DNA from: Taudactylus pleione
Taxonomy: Eukaryota > Chordata > Amphibia > Anura > Myobatrachidae
Assembly: GCA_031769625.1 (NCBI GenBank)
Contig: JAUIMM010000534.1
Span: 10,948,501-11,012,500, forward strand
Direction of reading: 5' to 3'
DNA: 64,000 bases
Shown: one piece after another, positions 58,300 to 64,000 of the stretch
Layout: every line of letters begins with the position of its first letter
How positions within the stretch are numbered: the stretch's first letter is position 1
The notes under the pieces: generated by a model
Seen by the model: the letters and a program-made list of their open reading frames with translations, nothing else
Told to the model about the DNA's origin: nothing
The model's database searches: none
Translations under genes and position numbers: made by a program

Positions 58300-59215
58300 G
58301 TGAACATTATAAACCCTAATACTGACACATTAAATAATTAATCTAGGACTTACCTTTAATAGAGTCCATTAAGTGTGTGTACTGCAATGAAAAGGACCTA
58401 TACCAATTCAAATCACCTGGGGCAGGTAGGAGGAGTGCTAGCCCAAGAGAAGGGTTCTCACCTTCAAATGTACCTTTAATACACAAACATATACAGAGAT
58501 GTACAGCCCAGCCCCTCCTTTTCCCGCTGGACTGGAGGCTGCTAGCCCACACGTAGATTTAGCTCTTAGATTTAAGAAGCATAACCCACAGGGCTGTCAC
58601 AGGTGTCACAGTATGCAGATTATATAACAAGTCTGCAGGTCCCGAAGTCCAAATAACAATCATATAGCTTGGTCAGGTACCTTCACAACAGAATGATATA
58701 AATTCCATAAAGTGGGGGTCAGAGTTCCGCATGTTCTGAGATAGATAAATCTGAAGTTTAAGGTGTTGCTGACCATTGTAGTGCACAGGGGGTGATCGCA
58801 GTAAATACACCGGTGTATGGTAGCACAATTGCCCCTCCACTGAACTTGAATTGTCCAGTATGGGCGCTATATGGCTCTGCAGCTGGCAAGTCTCCTGGGG
58901 CCGTTCCGTTTTCATAGAACGCCAAGGTAAAAAAAAAAGACGCACGGAGACGCCATACATGCGCAGTAGCAGAGGTCAGGCTTTTCTTACTGAGCTCCGG
59001 CAGGTCCTAGTGTCGCAGAGTTATTCTACCTTGCAAGGTACTAGATAGGAGGCAGTGCAGGAACAAACTCCTTCCAAAATAATTTACGACCCTGCATATA
59101 GATGCTTTGATTGGATATTCGCTGGCTTAGCCCCTCCCACATCTGACACCACAAGACACTCGTGTACATAGCATCATGACAGTCAATAAGCCCTAATGTG
59201 AGGCGCGCAAAGAAC
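58300..59215. other. CpG-bearing segment of unknown nature
   Basis: 58840-59010 is CpG-richer than its surroundings (GGGCCGTTCCG, GACGCACGGAGACG, CATGCGCAG). It could be an LTR-like or other repeat, or a promoter region. No terminal repeats were found. Confidence 0.3.
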
Positions 59216-61257
59216 AATCGTTAGAAGCACGTTAAATCAAACAAGGAAGGTGGTAGTGGATGATCGATAGATTTGTGTAACAATGGCGTTAGAGATCCAG
59301 GACCATAACAACTTAATATACAGAAGCTTGTTCTGGAGAATGTATCTAATTTCTGTTTCATTAAATAAATAATTACCTAAAACCATGTTGCATTTGCCAG
59401 CAGATTGTAAGCTATATACTGCTGTATGGACCAAAGGAGACAACAATAATGTCTACACAGGGTAACTACATATAATGAAGACAAATTTGAAAGGGACTCT
59501 AGGCCTTCAAATATCTAATCTTGAAGTTAACAAAGAATTAAAGAGAAATAATTATACTGTACATCCCTTGTCTACAGGGGGGGTAAGTAAGGGCTTTCCA
59601 GAAATTTAAGCAGAACCACCCACACCAGACAGCATAGTATTTCAATTACACCCATACAGTAGGAAAATAATCTCTAAACATCTCTTAGTGACTGGAAAAA
59701 TTGATCAGCAATAGGGTAATAGCTGAGGCAGAGATGCTGTGGGTACGACAACAGCTGTATCCTACCCAAACCTATTCTGGGTGTGCAGCTGAAATACAAG
59801 AAGCTGCAGATCAGTCACCATGCACACAGGCTTGATAAATATCTACAACATGATCATTGTGTAGTGCTCTGACACTGCAGAGGAATGATGCGGTATCTAA
59901 ACCAGCTCCATTTGTGTGTTGTCATAATAATGTCACCAGCAGCTAATACAAAGAAAAGGTTTTATATGCATTTCAAATACAGTATCGGCCAGTGCCAGAA
60001 AGTAAAAACACCTACTGTTTCCAAGAGTAGTCTTCTCTTTCAAGTGCATGGCCAAGAACTTAAAAAAACAAAAAAGCACACAACCACACCTTCTTTAACC
60101 CAATAGAGGGGTAACGTAAGGACTCAAATTCTAGTCTAGTACTGAATCTGTACCTGTGCAAAGCATTACCTGTAAGTTTAATATTAGCACAAGTTAAAAT
60201 TTATAGTCTGAATGTAACCCTAAATCAACCTCTCATGCTGACCTCACAATGGTAATCGTTCAGGTCCATCAAGCCAGTGAGCTACAGTTCTGATAATCAT
60301 TCAATGCTGAAAACTGAAAAAAAAACGGTCAAGAACATTTAATTCAATCAAAACAAGGTCAAATCGTCCGATCGTCATGCTGCTGATGCTATGTAGTGAA
60401 CTGTACACGGTCCCCATAAGAAGACAGTTTACCAGAAATTCTTTTTGAGCATAACCTTGGAGGTTCTATCCACATTATTTCATTTGTAATTACGCATACA
60501 ACGTTCCGTGCAGGGATTTGATTGGTTTCCACACAGTCAGCATGGTCATACTAGGAGTAAGTGCCATCGTATAAATATAGCTCTTTCAAAATTTCAGCCA
60601 ATAAGAAACATACTGTATACTGATAATGGGACACTGAATAAATTAGATGTTGTTGAGCACACTAAATAGAGAAAGTACCTGCATTGCCAACATTGCCCGA
60701 ATGTTGGCGGTGTTAGGACAATGCAATATGTGGTAATGTATGCATCGACACGACATCCCACAGAATTTAACCCCACCCCAGCAGTCTGACATGCCCACTG
60801 TTACTTTTAGCGAGACCGGTCAGTTTAGTGAGCTTCTGCTTTATATAAGCTAAAGGATATAATTAATGTAAGTCTCACATGTAGAGCAATAAGGCATAAG
60901 GAACATTAGGAGAAATTCCCTATGTAAACAGTCTTTAACAGCTAACAGGTGTGGAGATTGTTGTACACTATTTCAGTAGCACAGCTGTTAATGACTTGGC
61001 CTTTTCCTCTCCTTGTCCCCCTTTATCTTTACTTCCCACTCTTTCCATTTGCAGCAGTGACAGGCAGCCAGTGGAATGTGTGTCCTGTATTCGCCATGGG
61101 AACTATCCTCACCTCTTTCCGGAGTGAAAAAATGACTTGTAGCACAGGCTGCCCAGCATGGAGTTCTTCTCTTTATCACCGCAATACGCACAACTGTCTC
61201 TTCTGGGTTCGTAGCCCTCTGAACGCATACCATCCAAGATATTAGTTCTGATTTCTA
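59216..61257. other. upstream or intron-1 sequence, nothing recognised
   Basis: Several open frames without recognisable motifs; no repeat boundaries seen. Confidence 0.35.
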
Positions 61258-61605
61258 AAGGTGCGTACACACGCAGCGATATTTTGGACGGCGGAATAAT
61301 ATCGTTATCGTTCAGTTATCCAAAATATCGTTCAGTTTCTGCCCCAAAACGATGAACAATAACGACCAATGCACACTCCCGCTGGTCATTGCAGTTAATC
61401 GCCTGAACCTCCTGTCCAACCTGACGATATTGTCAGGTTGTAGCATGTTCGGGAATGAGGGCAGGAGTCCGGCACTGAACTAAATCGTTCTTGATATCGT
61501 TCAGTGTCTCTGCTCAGTGCCGTTAACAATACTGAGCACACCTGCCGGGGACACACTGGACTATATCGCTCATAGGAGAGAATCGTCCAGTGTGTATGCA
61601 GCTTA
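61258..61605. mobile_element. GGTGCGTACACACGC MITE
   Basis: AAGGTGCGTACACACGC to CAGTGTGTATGCAGCTT; CGATATTTTGG, ATCGTTCAG and CTGACGATATTGTCAG motifs inside. Confidence 0.75.
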
Positions 61606-61606
61606 A

Positions 61607-61849
61607 TGGTGCATACACTTGGTCAGACTTGCTAGATCAATGATGAACGATTTTATGAATGATTAACGATTTCTGACAGTATTTAAATGAATTAATCGTC
61701 CAAATCTGACTGCAAACAGTCGATTTCATATATCGTTATCCGACATGTGGGCACACGCATCGTTCGTCGATGCATGTCAACGATATATCGATTTTTACAA
61801 TTGTTATCGTTCATATCTTCCAGAAAATCTGACCGTGTGTACCCTCCAT
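61607..61849. mobile_element. ATGGTGCATACACTTGG MITE, adjacent
   Basis: ATGGTGCATACACTTGGTCAG to CTGACCGTGTGTACCCTCCAT; ATCGTT/AACGAT-rich centre. Confidence 0.72.
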
Positions 61850-64000
61850 AAGAGTAAACTACCTCAATGTTTCCTAGAGATATTAATTTGACACAAAGAT
61901 GCATAAAATAGAAGAAAGTTTACATATTCCTGCCCAGGACATACTGAAGATCATTCGCCCACAGTTCTGAGGGCGTGGCCAGGCCATTTTAGGGGCAAGC
62001 CTCTCCCCTCCGGGCAAAGTAGTTGCAATGCAGTTTTTTCACACAAGGAGGTAACTGCAAGGGATAACATCATTGAAGTATAAATGCAATTACTTAAATG
62101 AATATCATATGCCAATATTGATATTTTCAAATATGTAGGCGACGGTAAATCGTAAACAAGGAATGCTTATCGCCAGCACTCCTTCAATGCTGTGGCAAAT
62201 TCATTTACAGCCTCTAAACTACAAAAGTGACACTCAAAACATATTTTGATGCAATAGTGTCTCATGCTCCAATTTCTCTTTAGCTATATCAGCCATAAGT
62301 TCCCCCCCATTACAGTTATCCTCCTTCCATTTACAGTCCTCTCAAAATTATTTCCACATCTTTTATCCTCTGCAATATAGTGGAACTTCTCCTTTTGAAA
62401 TTATTACATTCATGTGAATCAACAATAATTTATTTTATTTAGTTTTAATAGGACATGCATTTAAGCTGCTGTGACATCACGGCCTTGTCCCCATGTATAA
62501 GTCAAGCAACCCACATGTTGTACATCTGCCAAGCTGTAGGGAATTCTCGGCCTGTTTTGTTAGAGAACAGCTTCTCTCCTGACATGGCAAAGGTAATGAA
62601 AGCACAGTATACATATTTAGTTAACTATAATAAACACCAGTTATTTCAGGTGCATGATGAAACTAAAACAATAGAAAGCCTTTGATATAAATTAAAGTGC
62701 AAGTAAATTCACAAATTGGTATTAAAGGACACAGGCTTACTTCAGCTGAGCCCCTTCCTCTTTCAACTCCCAGCAGAAACTTAAACTTGCAGTTTTATGG
62801 AGTACATTTATGAAAGACTACTGCGCTTTGATCACAGGTACTTCAGAAACTATGTTGTCGGCAAAATAAATCATATTGATTGCTTGGGAACATGTTGCAC
62901 TATCCCACCTTTGTTTATTCCTCACCAACCCACAGCGTCATTAGAGATATATTTTAAATGCATTTTCCATGCAGTTACAGGCATTGCACTTTTCCCTCCC
63001 TATACAAACTATCGTGCTAGCAACATGGGTGGCCCAAACATGTTTATTTGTTGTGGAGTTCATAGTTCACATTAAAATGGAAGAAATTAGCCAATAAGAA
63101 AGTGTTGATTTTTTTATTAATGTGGTGTTCAGGCACTGGCAGCAGTATATACTTTGTATACAATGGTGTTTAGCTTCCATCTGTACAGATTTTATATTTA
63201 AAATGAAACAAAAACAAACAAATGCACTACCAATTTCCAATTCCTAGAAAGCATTCAATTAATAAAGTCCACTTAAAAGTTACCCATTTTACTTTTTTTT
63301 TTTTTTTTAAAAGCTATTGGGTTGGGAGCTTTTGTTAAACATCTTTTTGAAGCTTTGAAGTAGCATTTATCAAGTACAGTCTATAAAATAATAGGTAGGA
63401 GCTGATTGGTTGTTATGGGAAAGTTGTCCACTGGTTCACTGCTTGATAAATAGACCCCTGAATATTAGAACGTAATGCTACATATAGGACTTACAGATGC
63501 ATTAGTCATAAGAAACAGTTCACTCAGGTTTAAGATGATCAATTTGCATAGAAGAAAAAAAAAAAGGAATATTATTCATATTTTTTTTTTATTTCAGCAT
63601 CTTTTTGGCTTTGTGTAGTTAAAAGATGCTTGATAAGTGGATCCAGAAGTTCTAAGCTTCATACCAGCTGGACTTCTCAGTTCTGGCTCTCTAACCTTTT
63701 GCTTTGAAACAGAATACATCAGGATTCCAACACAAAATTAACATAGAAACAGAGACAAAGAGGAATTATGATCCAAATAGTCTCTCCCTCCCACGGCATT
63801 GTTGTACCAGTTCCAAACAGAAAGATGTTATAGTGAAACGTGTTAACTGACATTGTGAGCATGCAGAGCATCAAACAAGAGATTATACCCTGCCCACCAC
63901 GCATACATTTTTCTTTCTGCCTTTGCTACAGAACAAAAGCTCCTGTTTGTCTGTCTGTCCATTTGTAAACACTTAAATGTCATTTAGAGAGAGGCCAGAC
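61850..64000. other. right end of window, mostly unrecognised
   Basis: AT-rich. 63345-63465 is half of a CCAAT-box MITE (AGGAGCTGATTGGTTGTTA). No gene seen. Confidence 0.4.

Noticed and set aside
60949..61245. 98-codon plus frame and a 76-codon one at 62455 as new genes
   Set aside because: Hydrophobic or mixed sequence without family resemblance; single short frames of this size are expected by chance.

Overview
This is a vertebrate nuclear segment with one recognisable gene. It carries about forty repeat insertions, mostly short non-autonomous DNA transposons. The mix points to a frog (anuran amphibian): many hAT-like elements with 8-bp target-site duplications, palindromic MITEs, Tigger-like elements, Tc1 remnants and an L1-type LINE. 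The species assignment is an inference.

The gene is on the minus strand, from about 47.63 kb down to 12.83 kb, and I identify it as PLEKHA4 (PEPP1), a phosphoinositide-binding PH-domain adaptor. I placed 23 coding exons by hand. All have AG/GT borders and matching phases, and they join into one uninterrupted frame of 4,236 nt (1,411 residues plus stop). Order from the N-terminus: a Ser-rich leader and basic stretch (exons 1-2), the PH domain (exons 2-5), a long acidic then Pro/Ser-rich linker (exons 6-10), a coiled coil (exons 11-14), a Pro-rich linker with PPxY and PxxP motifs (exons 15-18), a conserved basic helix (exon 19), a Ser/Thr-rich linker (exons 20-21), a second short conserved helix (exon 22), and a tail ending in LLQSSF (exon 23). 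The predicted protein is much longer than the human one (about 780 residues, from memory), mainly because of exons 6, 7, 20 and 23. A likely splice acceptor 12 nt before the ATG means a non-coding first exon lies further right, possibly outside the window.

Layout: 1-12.6 kb is downstream intergenic sequence with a verified 1.1-kb hAT element, nested MITEs, a Tigger-like element, a broken host- or transposon-derived ORF and a Tc1-like transposase split by two insertions. 12.6-47.6 kb is the gene; its introns hold an L1-type LINE with a perfect 16-bp duplication, a 22-copy 16-bp minisatellite abutting a splice donor, a 112-bp (AC)n tract 57 bp from exon 3, and many MITEs. 47.6-64 kb is upstream sequence or intron 1, again MITE-rich, with no second gene that I can recognise.

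The observations most worth a second look are the minisatellite that begins at the exon-14 donor and is open in the exon frame, the UG tract beside PH-domain exon 3, a hAT family carrying a chain of successive hairpins, and palindromic MITEs that carry facing CCAAT boxes.
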